From Litoreibacter janthinus (GTDB taxonomy: Bacteria > Pseudomonadota > Alphaproteobacteria > Rhodobacterales > Rhodobacteraceae): a DNA stretch of 64,000 nt. Of this stretch, positions 9,320-20,299 are shown piece by piece; the stretch's first letter is position 1; each line of letters begins with the position of its first letter. Made by a program: the position numbers and the translations under genes. The stretch covers positions 1,495,751 to 1,559,750 of the forward strand of contig NZ_FOYO01000001.1 of NCBI RefSeq assembly GCF_900111945.1, read 5' to 3'. Below the pieces are notes generated by a model that was not told where the DNA came from, searched no databases, and saw only the letters and a list, made by a program, of their open reading frames with translations.

Positions 9320-10392
9320 GTCGTTGCAAAGATGCCGGGAAGTGAGACTTCTAACAGCTCCAGATTATCCGACGCGTCTGCGTATTTGGTTTTCATTCCT
9401 GGGGGAATGACAAAGGCATCGCCAGGCTCCAGAGCGTAGGGCGGCTTGCCTTCGCCGTGCAATATCATGGTGCCGTCCATCACGAAGGTGAACAGGATGT
9501 CAGCGTCGTGGCTTGACCAGTCGGCAATCCCGTCTTTCCTCACCACCTGAACGCCCGCAACATTGCGCGTGTTCTCCGCGATTGTGGTGTCGCGGCTGGT
9601 AAAGCCAGGAATGCGAAACGGCTGCCAAGTCGCGTCCTCCTCCTTGTGGTGCACAAATTTCTGCCCTTGAAACTCGCGATCAGGATTGCCGGGGCCGTTG
9701 GGTAGCTCCATCTCATGATCTATCGTAGTCACATGCTCGGCGGGCACACCGATCTCAATAACTTCAATATTGTCAGAGGCATATAGAACACGGTGCCTGA
9801 TTTCTGGCGGTTGGATCACACAGTTTCCAGCATGCAGGCGGAACGGCTCGCCTTGGTCCTCATACACAAGATCGACCCACCCGCGGTAGCAAAAGATCAG
9901 CTGAAACCCGACCGTATGGTAATGCACCATGTCTGGCACGGGGCCGCCATCCGGAATGCGAATGTGAGACGCGATGATCGAGCCGCCAAGCCGGTTCGGA
10001 ATCAGGTCACGGTAGTGCATCCCCGCGCGCCCAATCACCCATGGCGCCTGATCGGCAAGGCGGCGTACGACGAAAGCGTGCTGCGTCTGTGGCATCACCA
10101 AAGGCGGATTGCGGTCTTCGATTTCAATGCGGGTCCCGTTCGGCGCGACCAATTCGCGCGCGCCCCCTGCGAAGCCATCGGGATTTTCCGTTAGGATTCG
10201 GATAGTTCCCGCAGGCCCAGGGGCGCCCTTTTCAATCCGCAGGCGAAGGCCGTAGCCGGAAAAAACTGCAACGGTCGGGTCATCTGCTGGATAGATCATA
10301 TCCATCTGCATCCCCAAGGTTTTGGTGTAGAACGGTATGTCGTCGCGGAGTTCCTGTGTTGGTAGGCGTATTTCGGCAATGATATCTGGCAT
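9316..10392 (-). CDS. VOC (glyoxalase-like) plus two-cupin fusion protein, substrate unknown
   Basis: A 358-residue protein with three parts. Residues about 1-100 look like a VOC/glyoxalase half (EIRLPTQELRDDIPFYTKTL). A first cupin barrel follows at about 170-245 (LHAGNCVIQPPEIRHRVL), and a second at about 305-350 (LEPGDAFVIPPGMKTKY). The first barrel keeps histidines at cupin positions (HYHTVGFQL, EIRHRVL); the second has lost most and may be structural. No reaction can be assigned. The N-terminal methionine matches the start of the VOC strand. It faces maeB across a 136-nt divergent region. Confidence 0.8.
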   Translation of the reverse strand: MPDIIAEIRLPTQELRDDIPFYTKTLGMQMDMIYPADDPTVAVFSGYGLRLRIEKGAPGPAGTIRILTENPDGFAGGARELVAPNGTRIEIEDRNPPLVMPQTQHAFVVRRLADQAPWVIGRAGMHYRDLIPNRLGGSIIASHIRIPDGGPVPDMVHYHTVGFQLIFCYRGWVDLVYEDQGEPFRLHAGNCVIQPPEIRHRVLYASDNIEVIEIGVPAEHVTTIDHEMELPNGPGNPDREFQGQKFVHHKEEDATWQPFRIPGFTSRDTTIAENTRNVAGVQVVRKDGIADWSSHDADILFTFVMDGTMILHGEGKPPYALEPGDAFVIPPGMKTKYADASDNLELLEVSLPGIFATT

Positions 10393-10490
10393 GACCCCTC
10401 CGTTTTAGCGCAGAGTGGTGGCAGGACGCGCGATATGCAAGACTTGCCTTGCGCTGCGTTTTGCGCGAGATAACAGGCGCGATTGAAAAG

Positions 10491-10508
10491 TAGTTTAACA
10501 TTAAACTA
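10491..10508. promoter_or_regulatory. Inverted repeat TAGTTTAACATTAAACTA upstream of maeB
   Basis: Two perfect 8-bp arms (TAGTTTAA / TTAAACTA) are separated by CA, in an AT-rich patch of otherwise GC-rich DNA, ending 20 nt before the maeB ATG. The position suits an operator or part of the promoter. The binding protein is unknown; it also lies about 100 nt upstream of the divergent cupin gene. Confidence 0.5.
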
Positions 10509-10528
10509 ATTCGTTCTGGGAGGAACAC

Positions 10529-12823
10529 ATGGCAGAGGACAGCATCGAGAAGGACCGCCAACAGGCGCTTCGTCAAGCCGCCTTGGATTACCACCGGTAT
10601 CCCAAGCCCGGTAAGCTCGAAATCCGTGCCACCAAGCCACTCGCGAACGGTCGTGACTTGTCTCGGGCCTATTCGCCTGGCGTCGCCGAGGCCTGCCTCG
10701 AGATCAAGTCAGACCCTGACACTGCACGCGACTACACCTCGCGCGGTAATCTTGTTGGCGTTGTCACGAATGGCAGCGCCGTGCTTGGTTTAGGTAATAT
10801 AGGGGCATTGGCCTCCAAGCCCGTGATGGAGGGCAAGGCCGTCCTGTTTAAAAAGTTCGCCAATATCGATTGCTTTGACATCGAACTGGACGAGAAGGAC
10901 CCCGAAAAGCTGGCCGACATCGTCTGCGCCTTAGGGCCGACCTTTGGTGCTATCAATCTAGAGGACATCAAGGCACCCGACTGCTTTATAGTCGAAGAGA
11001 TTTGCCGCGAACGGATGGATATTCCTGTCTTCCACGACGACCAGCACGGCACGGCCATCGTCGTCGGGGCGGCCGCAACAAATGCGTTGCAGGTGGCGGG
11101 AAAGAGCTTCGAAGACATCAAGATCGTGTCGACCGGCGGCGGAGCCGCAGGCATCGCGTGCCTGAACATGCTTTTAAAGCTTGGCGTGAAACGTGAGAAC
11201 GTTTGGCTGTGTGATATTGCAGGTCTGGTCTACAAAGGCCGCACCGAAGAGATGACGCCGCAAAAAGCGGAATACGCTCAAAAATCTGATCTTCGCAGTC
11301 TTGGCGATGTAATAGAAGGCGCGGACCTGTTTCTTGGCTTATCCGGCCCAGGCGTCTTGAAGCCCGAGATGGTTGCAAAAATGGCCTCCCGCCCGATCAT
11401 TTTTGCACTGGCCAATCCCACGCCAGAGATCATGCCGGACGAGGCCCGCAAGGTCGCCCCAGACGCCATTATCGCGACCGGCAGAAGTGACTATCCAAAT
11501 CAGGTAAATAACGTCCTTTGTTTTCCGTTTATCTTCCGAGGGGCGCTCGATGTTGGTGCTACAACGATCAATGACGAGATGAAAATCGGTTGCGTCGAAG
11601 GCATTGCGGCGCTGGCGCGGGCCACAACATCCGCTGAAGCCGCTGCGGCCTATCAGGGCGAGCAGCTGACCTTCGGCGCGGATTATTTGATCCCCAAACC
11701 TTTTGATCCGCGTCTTATCGGCGTGGTGGCCTCAGCAGTTGCTAGGGCCGCGATGGAAAGCGGCGTCGCAACGCGGCCGCTTGAAGATATGGAAAGCTAT
11801 AAGGCAGAGCTTGACGGCTCGGTCTTCAAATCCGCGCTCATCATGCGTCCGGTTTTCGAAGCAGCCCGCACTGCGACGCGTAAGATTGTCTTTACCGAAG
11901 GCGAAAGCGAGCGGGTATTGCGCGCGGCCAATGCGATGCTGGAAGACACAACTGACATGCCGATTCTGGTTGGCCGTCCGGAAGTGATCGAGCGCCGCGC
12001 CGAGCGCGCGGGCCTCTCCATCAAACCAGGGCGCGACTTTGAGTTGGTGAACCCCAATGACGACCCGCGCTACCGCGACTACTGGCAAACGTACCACCGC
12101 ATCATGGCCCGGCGTGGCGTAACGCCTGATCTGGCACGCGCGATCATGCGCACAAACACCACCGCGATCGGGGCCGTGATGGTGCATCGCGGGGAGGCGG
12201 ACAGCCTGATTTGCGGCACATTTGGTCAGTTCTTGTGGCACCTGAATTATGTTACCCAAGTGTTGGGGGGCGACGAATTACATCCGGTAGGGGCTTTGTC
12301 GCTGATGATCCTCGAGGATGGCCCGCTTTTCGTGGCAGACACTCATGTTCACCCAGAACCGACGTCGCAGCAGATTTCCGAGACAGTTATTGCTGCTGCA
12401 CGTCACGTCCGACGCTTTGGGGTGCAACCCAAAATTGCGCTGTGCTCACATTCGCAGTTCGGCAATCTGGATTGCGATACAGGTCGGCGGATGCGCGGCG
12501 CGCTCGAAATTCTCGACTCGTGCCCGCGGGATTTCATTTACGAGGGTGAGATGCACGCCGATGCGGCATTGGACCAAGACCTGCGCGCGCGGATCATGCC
12601 TGACAGCCGTATGGAAGGGGCCGCAAACGTGTTGGTCTTCGCCAATACCGATGCCGCTTCCGGTGTTCGGAACATCTTGAAAATGAAGGCTGGTGGCCTA
12701 GAAGTCGGCCCGATCTTGATGGGGATGGGAAACAAGGCCCACATCGTAACGCCGTCGATCACAGCGCGGGGGCTGCTGAACATGTCGGCCATCGCCGGCA
12801 CGCCCGTGGCCCATTACGGGTAG
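10529..12823 (+). CDS. maeB: NADP-dependent malic enzyme with C-terminal phosphotransacetylase-like domain
   Basis: A 764-residue hybrid malic enzyme that decarboxylates malate to pyruvate with NADP+ reduction. The N-terminal malic and NAD-binding domains (about 20-410) include SPGVAEACLEI, the metal segment VFHDDQHGTA, and a Rossmann glycine loop STGGGAAGIA. From about 430 the protein is homologous to phosphotransacetylase (FTEGESERVLRAA ... ILMGMGNKAHIVTPS), which in this family is mainly regulatory, binding acetyl-CoA. Length fits the family. GGGAGGA precedes the ATG at 10529. It is a single gene between a divergent cupin gene and convergent tyrS. Confidence 0.95.
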   Translation: MAEDSIEKDRQQALRQAALDYHRYPKPGKLEIRATKPLANGRDLSRAYSPGVAEACLEIKSDPDTARDYTSRGNLVGVVTNGSAVLGLGNIGALASKPVMEGKAVLFKKFANIDCFDIELDEKDPEKLADIVCALGPTFGAINLEDIKAPDCFIVEEICRERMDIPVFHDDQHGTAIVVGAAATNALQVAGKSFEDIKIVSTGGGAAGIACLNMLLKLGVKRENVWLCDIAGLVYKGRTEEMTPQKAEYAQKSDLRSLGDVIEGADLFLGLSGPGVLKPEMVAKMASRPIIFALANPTPEIMPDEARKVAPDAIIATGRSDYPNQVNNVLCFPFIFRGALDVGATTINDEMKIGCVEGIAALARATTSAEAAAAYQGEQLTFGADYLIPKPFDPRLIGVVASAVARAAMESGVATRPLEDMESYKAELDGSVFKSALIMRPVFEAARTATRKIVFTEGESERVLRAANAMLEDTTDMPILVGRPEVIERRAERAGLSIKPGRDFELVNPNDDPRYRDYWQTYHRIMARRGVTPDLARAIMRTNTTAIGAVMVHRGEADSLICGTFGQFLWHLNYVTQVLGGDELHPVGALSLMILEDGPLFVADTHVHPEPTSQQISETVIAAARHVRRFGVQPKIALCSHSQFGNLDCDTGRRMRGALEILDSCPRDFIYEGEMHADAALDQDLRARIMPDSRMEGAANVLVFANTDAASGVRNILKMKAGGLEVGPILMGMGNKAHIVTPSITARGLLNMSAIAGTPVAHYG

Positions 12824-12859
12824 CTTGATCTAAAGGCGCCTTCGGCCCGACTTTGTTCG

Positions 12860-12882
12860 GGTCGGGGGCTGCACCCCCGACC
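12860..12882. terminator. GC-rich hairpin between maeB and tyrS, probable terminator
   Basis: A 9-bp stem GGTCGGGGG/CCCCCGACC (12860-12868 with 12874-12882) has a 5-nt loop, between convergent genes. There is no clear T tract, so termination strength is uncertain. An alternative CCCGAC/GTCGGG pairing overlaps its left arm. Confidence 0.5.
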
Positions 12883-12897
12883 ATTCCGATGAAACCA

Positions 12898-14148
12898 TTA
12901 GGTCAAAGTGACCAGTGCGTGGCGCTTTTTGCCTGCAGACAACTTGATCGGTTGCGCCAGTTGATCAGGCGTGATGAACAGCCCCGCGTCGGTGAGCGCC
13001 TCGTCATTCAGTTTCGCGCCGTTCTCGGAAATCAAGCGCTTCGCTTCTTTGCCTGATCCTGCAAGGCCGGACCGCACGATCAATTGCACGATGGAGATCC
13101 CTTCGCCCAACTCGTCCGCGGACAAGGCCAGAGTTGGAAGGTCGTCACCTGTGCCGCCCTTCTCGAAGACTTCGCGCGAGGTCGCCTCCGCCGCTATTGC
13201 CGCGTCGCGGCCGTGAAGGAGGGTGGTAACCTCATTGGCCAAGGTAATTTTGGCCTCGTTGATCTCGGCACCTTCCAGCGCGCCCAAGCGGTCGCATTCA
13301 TCGACAGGCAGCTCGGTGTACAGCTTTAAGAAACGGCCCACATCAGCGTCCGTTGTATTCCGCCAGAATTGCCAGAACTGGTAGGGACTCAGCAGATCGC
13401 CGTTCAGCCAAACCGCACCGTCCTGACTTTTGCCCATCTTCTTGCCGTCGCTGGTGGTCAGCAGCGGCGATGTCAGGCCAAAAATCTGACCGTCCAGAAT
13501 GCGACGGGTCAGGTCGATCCCGTTAACAATATTGCCCCATTGGTCAGATCCGCCCATTTGCAGCAGGCAGCCATAGCGGCGGTGCAGTTCCATGAAGTCA
13601 TAAGCTTGCAAAATCATGTAGTTGAACTCGAGGAAGGACAAAGACTGCTCCCGATCCAACCGCGATTTGACGCTTTCAAACGCCAACATACGGTTGACCG
13701 AGAAATGGCGCCCCACATCGCGAAGGAAGTCGAGGTAGTTCAGCCCGTCTAGCCACTCCGCGTTGTTCTTCATCATTGCGTCGGTTGGGCCATCGCCAAA
13801 AGACACGTAATGCGAAAACACCGATTTGATGCCTTCGATGTTCTGTTCAATCTGCTCTGACGTCAGCAAAGGCCGCTCGTCAGCACGGAAGCTGGGGTCG
13901 CCCACCTTAGTCGTTCCGCCGCCCATCAGCACGATGGGTTTATGGCCAGTCTTTTGCAACCAGCGCAGCATCATGATCTGAATGAGCGAGCCCACATGCA
14001 GCGAAGAGGCCGTCGCGTCAAAGCCGATATAAGCTGGAACCACGCCCTTGGACAGTGCCTCGTCCAGCCCCTGATAATCGGTGCAGTCGGCCAGAAAGCC
14101 ACGCTCCATCATCACGGACAGAAATTCGGATTTGGCATGGTAGGTCAT
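12898..14148 (-). CDS. tyrS: Tyrosyl-tRNA synthetase
   Basis: A 416-residue class I synthetase that charges tRNA-Tyr. The HIGH motif appears as HVGS at 51-54, the KMSKS motif as KKMGKS, and a C-terminal S4-like RNA-binding domain covers about 350-416 ([20 protein letters not shown]). I start at 14148 ([10 protein letters not shown]), which matches the family; a longer in-frame extension to 14316 runs into the anmK gene and is not family-like. It is divergent from anmK with a 43-nt gap, so the two promoters must overlap the gene ends. Confidence 0.95.
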   Translation of the reverse strand: MTYHAKSEFLSVMMERGFLADCTDYQGLDEALSKGVVPAYIGFDATASSLHVGSLIQIMMLRWLQKTGHKPIVLMGGGTTKVGDPSFRADERPLLTSEQIEQNIEGIKSVFSHYVSFGDGPTDAMMKNNAEWLDGLNYLDFLRDVGRHFSVNRMLAFESVKSRLDREQSLSFLEFNYMILQAYDFMELHRRYGCLLQMGGSDQWGNIVNGIDLTRRILDGQIFGLTSPLLTTSDGKKMGKSQDGAVWLNGDLLSPYQFWQFWRNTTDADVGRFLKLYTELPVDECDRLGALEGAEINEAKITLANEVTTLLHGRDAAIAAEATSREVFEKGGTGDDLPTLALSADELGEGISIVQLIVRSGLAGSGKEAKRLISENGAKLNDEALTDAGLFITPDQLAQPIKLSAGKKRHALVTLT

Positions 14149-14191
14149 TGGGGTATCGTCCCTGCAAAACAGTGTTTCGCGCCTTATAGGC

Positions 14192-15328
14192 GTGAGGGCG
14201 TCGAAGGGGAAGCCATTGAAGATCACCGGTCCTATTTGGGCGCTTGGCGCAATGTCAGGCACATCCCTTGATGGCGTGGATGCAGCCTTGCTGCGGACGG
14301 ATGGCGAAACGATCACGTCGTTTGGTCACAGTGAATATCGCTCCTATAGCGAAGACGAGCGCGCCTCTATCGCTGCAGCTCTTGGGCAATGGCAAGACGG
14401 GGTGGACGTCCCAAGCGCGGCAGAGACGGTTGAAACTGTCCACGCAGCGCTGCTGTCCCGTCTCATGGTTGCAGATGCCCAGCAGGTTCCGACGCTCATC
14501 GGCTTTCATGGTCAAACGCTTGCTCATGATCCTGATAACCAGCGCACGCACCAGATCGGCGACGGGGCGCTTTTGGCCGAACTTCTACAATGTCCTGTCG
14601 TTTGGGATTTTCGCAGCGCAGATGTGCAGTTGGGCGGGCAGGGCGCCCCATTGGCGCCGTTCTTCCATTTTGCCTGCGCGAAATATCTTTCTCTAAAGAC
14701 TCCGACGGTGTTCCTGAACCTCGGAGGGGTGGGCAATGTCACATATGTCGACCCGAGCTATAATATCCCTGAGGCAAATGGAGCGCTTTTGGCGTTTGAT
14801 ACAGGCCCCGCGAACGCGCCAATCAACGATCTTATGCAGGCTCGCCTTGGCCAACCCTACGACAAGGACGGGGCGCTCGCTGCGAAGGGGAGTGCCAACG
14901 CGCAGATCGTCGAAAAATTCCTGAGCCATGCCTACTTTCATAAGATGCCGCCCAAATCGTTGGATCGTGACGATTTCGTGCAGCTTTCGGCGCAGGTGGA
15001 GCAGCTCACCGATGCGGATGCCGCCGCGACTCTCTCAGAATGTTGTGCCGCATCAGTCGCGCGGGCAATGGAACATTTTCCGAAGAAACCCGAACGCATA
15101 TTAGTGTGCGGCGGCGGGCGCAGAAATCCCCATATTATGGCGCGACTGGCGACCCTCACACGCGTGCAGATCGATAACATCGACGATCACGGTCTTGATG
15201 GGGATATGTTGGAAGCGCAGGCCTTTGCTTATTTGGCCGTTCGTGTTGCGCGTGGATTGGCCACCAGTTGCCCGAGCACGACCGGTGTTGGCGCGAACGT
15301 GGGCGGTGGGACGATCAGCCACCCCTAG
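14192..15328 (+). CDS. anmK: Anhydro-N-acetylmuramic acid kinase
   Basis: A 378-residue ASKHA-fold kinase that hydrolyses and phosphorylates 1,6-anhydro-MurNAc to MurNAc-6-phosphate during peptidoglycan recycling. Motifs are [14 protein letters not shown] near 20-33 (ATP phosphate loop), [11 protein letters not shown] near 150, and [12 protein letters not shown] near 205-216. The start is GTG at 14192; an internal ATG at 14252 would remove the strand before the phosphate loop, so the upstream GTG fits better. Its 3' end overlaps the convergent DUF985 cupin gene by 14 bases. Confidence 0.93.
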   Translation: MRASKGKPLKITGPIWALGAMSGTSLDGVDAALLRTDGETITSFGHSEYRSYSEDERASIAAALGQWQDGVDVPSAAETVETVHAALLSRLMVADAQQVPTLIGFHGQTLAHDPDNQRTHQIGDGALLAELLQCPVVWDFRSADVQLGGQGAPLAPFFHFACAKYLSLKTPTVFLNLGGVGNVTYVDPSYNIPEANGALLAFDTGPANAPINDLMQARLGQPYDKDGALAAKGSANAQIVEKFLSHAYFHKMPPKSLDRDDFVQLSAQVEQLTDADAAATLSECCAASVARAMEHFPKKPERILVCGGGRRNPHIMARLATLTRVQIDNIDDHGLDGDMLEAQAFAYLAVRVARGLATSCPSTTGVGANVGGGTISHP

Positions 15329-15740
15329 GAATATTGAACTCCGGCGCTGCAAGCTCAAACCCGTTGAACTGAAACCCGGGTGAAACCGTGCATCCAACCA
15401 GCGCCCAGCCATCCGGCGCTGCTGCCGCTTGCCAGTCGCCAGCCTCCACCACGATTTGAGGCCGCTGGCCTGCCGCAAAATTCGGCCCAAGGATGTGGTC
15501 TGTAGCAGGCCCTTCGTCAGTCTCGGCGATGGACAGAATAAGCGGTGTTCCTGCATAAAAGTGCCAGATCTCACCTGCATCGACCCGATGCCAATGGCTC
15601 TGCTCACCTTGTTTGAGCAAGAAGTAGATGCACGTCCCCGCAGGTCTGCCGTCGCCGCTGGCGACCCAAGTTTGGCGATACCAGCCACCTTCGGGGTGGG
15701 GGGCAAGGTTCAGATGGGCAATGAGGTCATCAGCGTTCAT
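15315..15740 (-). CDS. Cupin_5 / DUF985 family protein
   Basis: A 141-residue single-cupin protein of the DUF985 family. Characteristic segments are [14 protein letters not shown] near 12-25, [19 protein letters not shown] near 36-54 and [20 protein letters not shown] near 112-131. The H-W-H pair may bind a metal. No substrate has been established for the family that I know of. The ATG at 15738-15740 starts the family's usual N-terminal helix. The coding end overlaps anmK on the other strand by 14 bases. Confidence 0.85.
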   Translation of the reverse strand: MNADDLIAHLNLAPHPEGGWYRQTWVASGDGRPAGTCIYFLLKQGEQSHWHRVDAGEIWHFYAGTPLILSIAETDEGPATDHILGPNFAAGQRPQIVVEAGDWQAAAAPDGWALVGCTVSPGFQFNGFELAAPEFNIPRGG

Positions 15741-15863
15741 GTCACGACGGTATTCATGGTATCGGCAAGCATCAACGCTCTAATCGACGCGCTGGGCGTG
15801 GAGTTCGATTTTGACGGTTTTTGACCCGTTGAATTTCCATAACAATTCCTTCTCAGAATAGCG

Positions 15864-16862
15864 TCATGGGGAGGACACGACAAAGACGTCCCGTTGCTGC
15901 CCGCGGCCTTCATGCCTCAAAACCACAAAGTCCAAATCTGCCCCGCCTCCCAGCATCAGCGAAACTCGGCCACCGCCCGACAGAATGAGGCTGTCATTCG
16001 GGATCGAGAAGTTCAGACTCTCATCGCCCGCGCTCAAAGTGTAGTATCCGGTGCCTCGCCACTGCTCCGGCGTGCCTTGTCCCGTGGGGCTACCCATCGG
16101 CGCTCCTCTACCTCTAACATAGTCCTGCTGATCGAAATGCGTGAGCTGTAGCGTGTATTTTCCGTTATAGAACCGCGCCTTGTCTTCGTCTGAAACGGTT
16201 CGATCCGCTCTGTACTGCACGTCAAGATCGGTGAAATTCGTGCCCTTCCAGTCATGATATTCTTCTACCGTCATCACGACTTTCTTCCACACGCCCTGAT
16301 GACGCATCAAATGAGTATCCAGCTTGGCCGCATAGTCTGGGCTGTTCCGGTCAGAGTCCGACCACGAATATTTGCGGTAATGGGTGCTTTCCTCGATCAT
16401 CCGTTTCAGCGCGTCCGCCGAGAGCGGCTCCTTGATCAACTGATGTGGGATCAGAGTGCTGACACCGGAAGCCGTCACCTCGTGATAGCCGTCATAATCG
16501 ATAAAATAGCGCCCCATCGGGAACGAACTGGGTTTCTGCGTGATGGTGCCGATCACCGCGCCTTTGTCGTTCACAAACACAGTGCTCTTTAGGTCATCAC
16601 CTGCGAACAGGATGAAATAGGTCACCTTCACATCTGGAATATAGTAATGCTCGAAATAGGTGCCGAATTGGCTCAGATCGACGACGTGGATCGACCCATT
16701 GCTGGTTAGCTCGGAAATCGTGGGGAATTGCGTGGCGTCGAAGCCGTCGGGCGGGGGCGTCTTGCGCGGGGCAACTCCGATGCTGGGGGCACCCGATAAA
16801 ACCCAGTAGCCGATGGCCAATGCCATAAAGATGAACGCTAGAATGACTGCTAAAATCTTCAT
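15864..16862 (-). CDS. Membrane-anchored periplasmic protein, function unknown
   Basis: A 332-residue protein. Residues about 3-24 (MKILAVILAFIFMALAIGYW) form one hydrophobic segment, read as an uncleaved anchor or signal peptide. The rest is hydrophilic with many aromatic residues (FEHYYIPDVKVTYFILFAG, MGRYFIDYDGYHEV), suggesting a beta-rich extracytoplasmic domain. I recognise no family or catalytic motif. It lies between the DUF985 cupin gene (123-nt gap) and eno (76-nt gap) on the same strand, probably transcribed alone or by read-through from eno. Confidence 0.72.
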   Translation of the reverse strand: MKILAVILAFIFMALAIGYWVLSGAPSIGVAPRKTPPPDGFDATQFPTISELTSNGSIHVVDLSQFGTYFEHYYIPDVKVTYFILFAGDDLKSTVFVNDKGAVIGTITQKPSSFPMGRYFIDYDGYHEVTASGVSTLIPHQLIKEPLSADALKRMIEESTHYRKYSWSDSDRNSPDYAAKLDTHLMRHQGVWKKVVMTVEEYHDWKGTNFTDLDVQYRADRTVSDEDKARFYNGKYTLQLTHFDQQDYVRGRGAPMGSPTGQGTPEQWRGTGYYTLSAGDESLNFSIPNDSLILSGGGRVSLMLGGGADLDFVVLRHEGRGQQRDVFVVSSP

Positions 16863-16938
16863 GCCGGAAGGCTAGTCTGTGCCGCAGTTCAAAGCAAATG
16901 GCGCGCACAGGATTTACCGCGCACGCCATTGAGTTGGT

Positions 16939-18321
<1,383 letters not shown>

Positions 18322-18350
18322 TCACTACCCCCAAGCGTGGGCTCAAGGTG

Positions 18351-19895
18351 TCATTGGTCTGAGCGACGCACGCCCAAGCCTTCAAGTAGTGGGCCCAAAT
18401 GGGCTTCGTAGTTGCGCCAAGATTCAGAACTGCCCGGATATATCTGCTGCCGAACTCGTCCCGTCGACGCAGTTTGAACCGAGTGTTTTGTCCTGTGGAA
18501 GTCTAGACATTGATCCTCCCAACCCAGTTCGCTGAACTCAAGCAGTCGCCGCGTTTCGCGCTCTTGGTTTTCGGTCAGAAGTTCGTAGTTCATGTCCAGC
18601 ACACGCCCAGGAAAACGTTCATGCCAGAACGCCATAAGATCTTGATACAAGTGGTAAAACTGCGCGATGCTTTCCTGTGAATACCTGTAGTCATTGCCCG
18701 GCGTGACAAAGCTGTGGCGGTAGATTGACCAACACACTGCGCGCGCATCCCGCGAGCAATGAATGACTTTGGCTTCCGGCAATGCTTTCAGAATATACCC
18801 GATCCAGCGGAAATTCAGAGGCAGCTTGTCGGTGATGACTGACGCCTCGGTTCCCGCTTCTGCAAGCCCGCCCAGATACCCTGTCCGGACTTCACGCAAC
18901 AGTGCCTCGCTCATCGGACGGTTCAGCGCGTCTGTCCGGTGCAGCACATTGTTCAAAAGACCTAATTCCCCCGCGCCGTACACTTTGGAGTGGCTCGCGA
19001 GAATCTGTTCGGTCAAGGAGGTGCCCGATCGCGGCATGCCCAACACAAAGATGGGTCGGCGGGTCGCTTGGGGCACCGAAAGCTCAGGCACCGATTCTGC
19101 GAATATGCCTTTGAGGCGGGCGAACAGTTTGCGGTCCTGTTCGAAGTCGTAAGAAACAGCCTTACCGCGCGCGCGGTTCGCGGCGTCGAAATGCTTGAAG
19201 GCCTGATCATAGTCGCCAAAATCATCGTGTGCTTTGCCCAGGGCAAAGTTCAGCCTCATCTCGCTATCTGCGTCCAAGCCGCCCTGTGCCAGCACGCCTT
19301 CCATCTCTGCAAGGTGCGGGGTGTCCTTGGTGTACTGCTGGCATTCGGTTAAATTTTGATGCGCGGCAGCATAGGTAGGCGCGATCTGGATCGTTTGACG
19401 AAAGCAGGCCGCCGCTGCGTCGCGATCACCGAGATGCATCAGAACGTCGCCCTTGTTGCAAATCGCCTCGGCATATTCGGGCTGCAAACCTATAGCACGG
19501 TCCAGCAACGTGAGCGCGTCATCGTTGCGGTCCATATCCTTCATCAGGCACCCAAGATTGTTGAGAGCCTCGGAATAGTTCGGGTTCTGGTCTATCGCCG
19601 CGAGATAATGCTTTGCAGCTTCTTTGAAGCGCCCGAGATCACTCAAAACGATCCCCAGATTGTTTTGCGCTTCCGCATAATCCGGGCGTTGTTTGACTGC
19701 CGCCTTCAAGGGAACAAGCGCGTCTTCCAAGCGGCCCATTTCCTTCAGGATGATGCCGGTCAGGTTCTGCGTGATCGGGAAATCCGGAAACTCGTGGTCC
19801 AAGTCTTGCGCTCGGGACAAGGCCTCGTTGAGGGCGCCGCGTTGGATGGAGTCTACGATTGCCAACAATTGGTCTTGAGAGGGGCGCGACGTCAT
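18351..19895 (-). CDS. TPR-repeat sulfotransferase
   Basis: A 514-residue two-part protein. Residues about 5-240 form tandem tetratricopeptide repeats (for example AEAQNNLGIVLSDLGRFKEA and SEALNNLGCLMKDMDRNDDA). From about 280 a PAPS-dependent sulfotransferase domain begins with the 5'-phosphosulfate loop FVLGMPRSGTS at 283-293, and a 3'-phosphate motif (VIHCSRDARAVCWSIYRHSF) follows. The acceptor, perhaps a protein or polysaccharide bound by the TPRs, is unknown. No signal peptide is seen, so it is cytoplasmic. Its ATG overlaps the stop of the Mur/Fur gene by four bases, implying co-transcription. Confidence 0.9.
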   Translation of the reverse strand: MTSRPSQDQLLAIVDSIQRGALNEALSRAQDLDHEFPDFPITQNLTGIILKEMGRLEDALVPLKAAVKQRPDYAEAQNNLGIVLSDLGRFKEAAKHYLAAIDQNPNYSEALNNLGCLMKDMDRNDDALTLLDRAIGLQPEYAEAICNKGDVLMHLGDRDAAAACFRQTIQIAPTYAAAHQNLTECQQYTKDTPHLAEMEGVLAQGGLDADSEMRLNFALGKAHDDFGDYDQAFKHFDAANRARGKAVSYDFEQDRKLFARLKGIFAESVPELSVPQATRRPIFVLGMPRSGTSLTEQILASHSKVYGAGELGLLNNVLHRTDALNRPMSEALLREVRTGYLGGLAEAGTEASVITDKLPLNFRWIGYILKALPEAKVIHCSRDARAVCWSIYRHSFVTPGNDYRYSQESIAQFYHLYQDLMAFWHERFPGRVLDMNYELLTENQERETRRLLEFSELGWEDQCLDFHRTKHSVQTASTGRVRQQIYPGSSESWRNYEAHLGPLLEGLGVRRSDQ

Positions 19896-20299
19896 CTGCG
19901 TTTCACTCCGTATAGCTCAAGTCTGTGGCCCTTAAGTGTATAGCCCAACCGTTTGGCGATCCGTTCTTGAAGCTCTTCGATTTCAGGGTCGACAAATTCT
20001 ATTACCTCGCCGGTCTGCATGTCGATCAAATGGTCATGGTGGTCGCGCTCTGCGTCTTCGTAGCGGGCACGTCCGTCGCCAAATTCCAGCCGCTCCAGCA
20101 ATCCCGCTTCCTCGAAAAGCTTCACAGTGCGATAGACCGTGGCGATGGAAATACCCTCATCCAGCGCCGATGCGCGGGCATGCAATTCCTCAACATCGGG
20201 GTGGTCTTCAGCTTCTTCCAAAACCTGTGCAATCACGCGGCGCTGGCCTGTCATGCGCAACCCGCGCTCGGCCGAGCGGCTGATAATGGATTTTCCCAT
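19892..20299 (-). CDS. Fur-family regulator, Mur-like (manganese/iron)
   Basis: A 135-residue Fur-family repressor. The winged helix covers about 10-75 (MTGQRRVIAQVLEEAEDHPD; ISIATVYRTVKLFEEAGLLE). The metal-sensing segment is HHDH at 87-90 followed by LIDMQTGEVIEF. The CxxC that follows HHDH in zinc-containing Fur is absent (MQTG), as is usual for alphaproteobacterial Fur/Mur proteins that respond mainly to manganese. It is followed in a 4-nt overlap by the TPR-sulfotransferase gene. Irr is less likely because its haem motif is not visible. Confidence 0.88.
   Translation of the reverse strand: MGKSIISRSAERGLRMTGQRRVIAQVLEEAEDHPDVEELHARASALDEGISIATVYRTVKLFEEAGLLERLEFGDGRARYEDAERDHHDHLIDMQTGEVIEFVDPEIEELQERIAKRLGYTLKGHRLELYGVKRR

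Noticed and set aside
10395..10420. TTAGCGC half-site before the VOC-cupin gene
   Set aside because: A single half-site without its palindromic partner is expected by chance; not enough to extend the CceR-like regulon.
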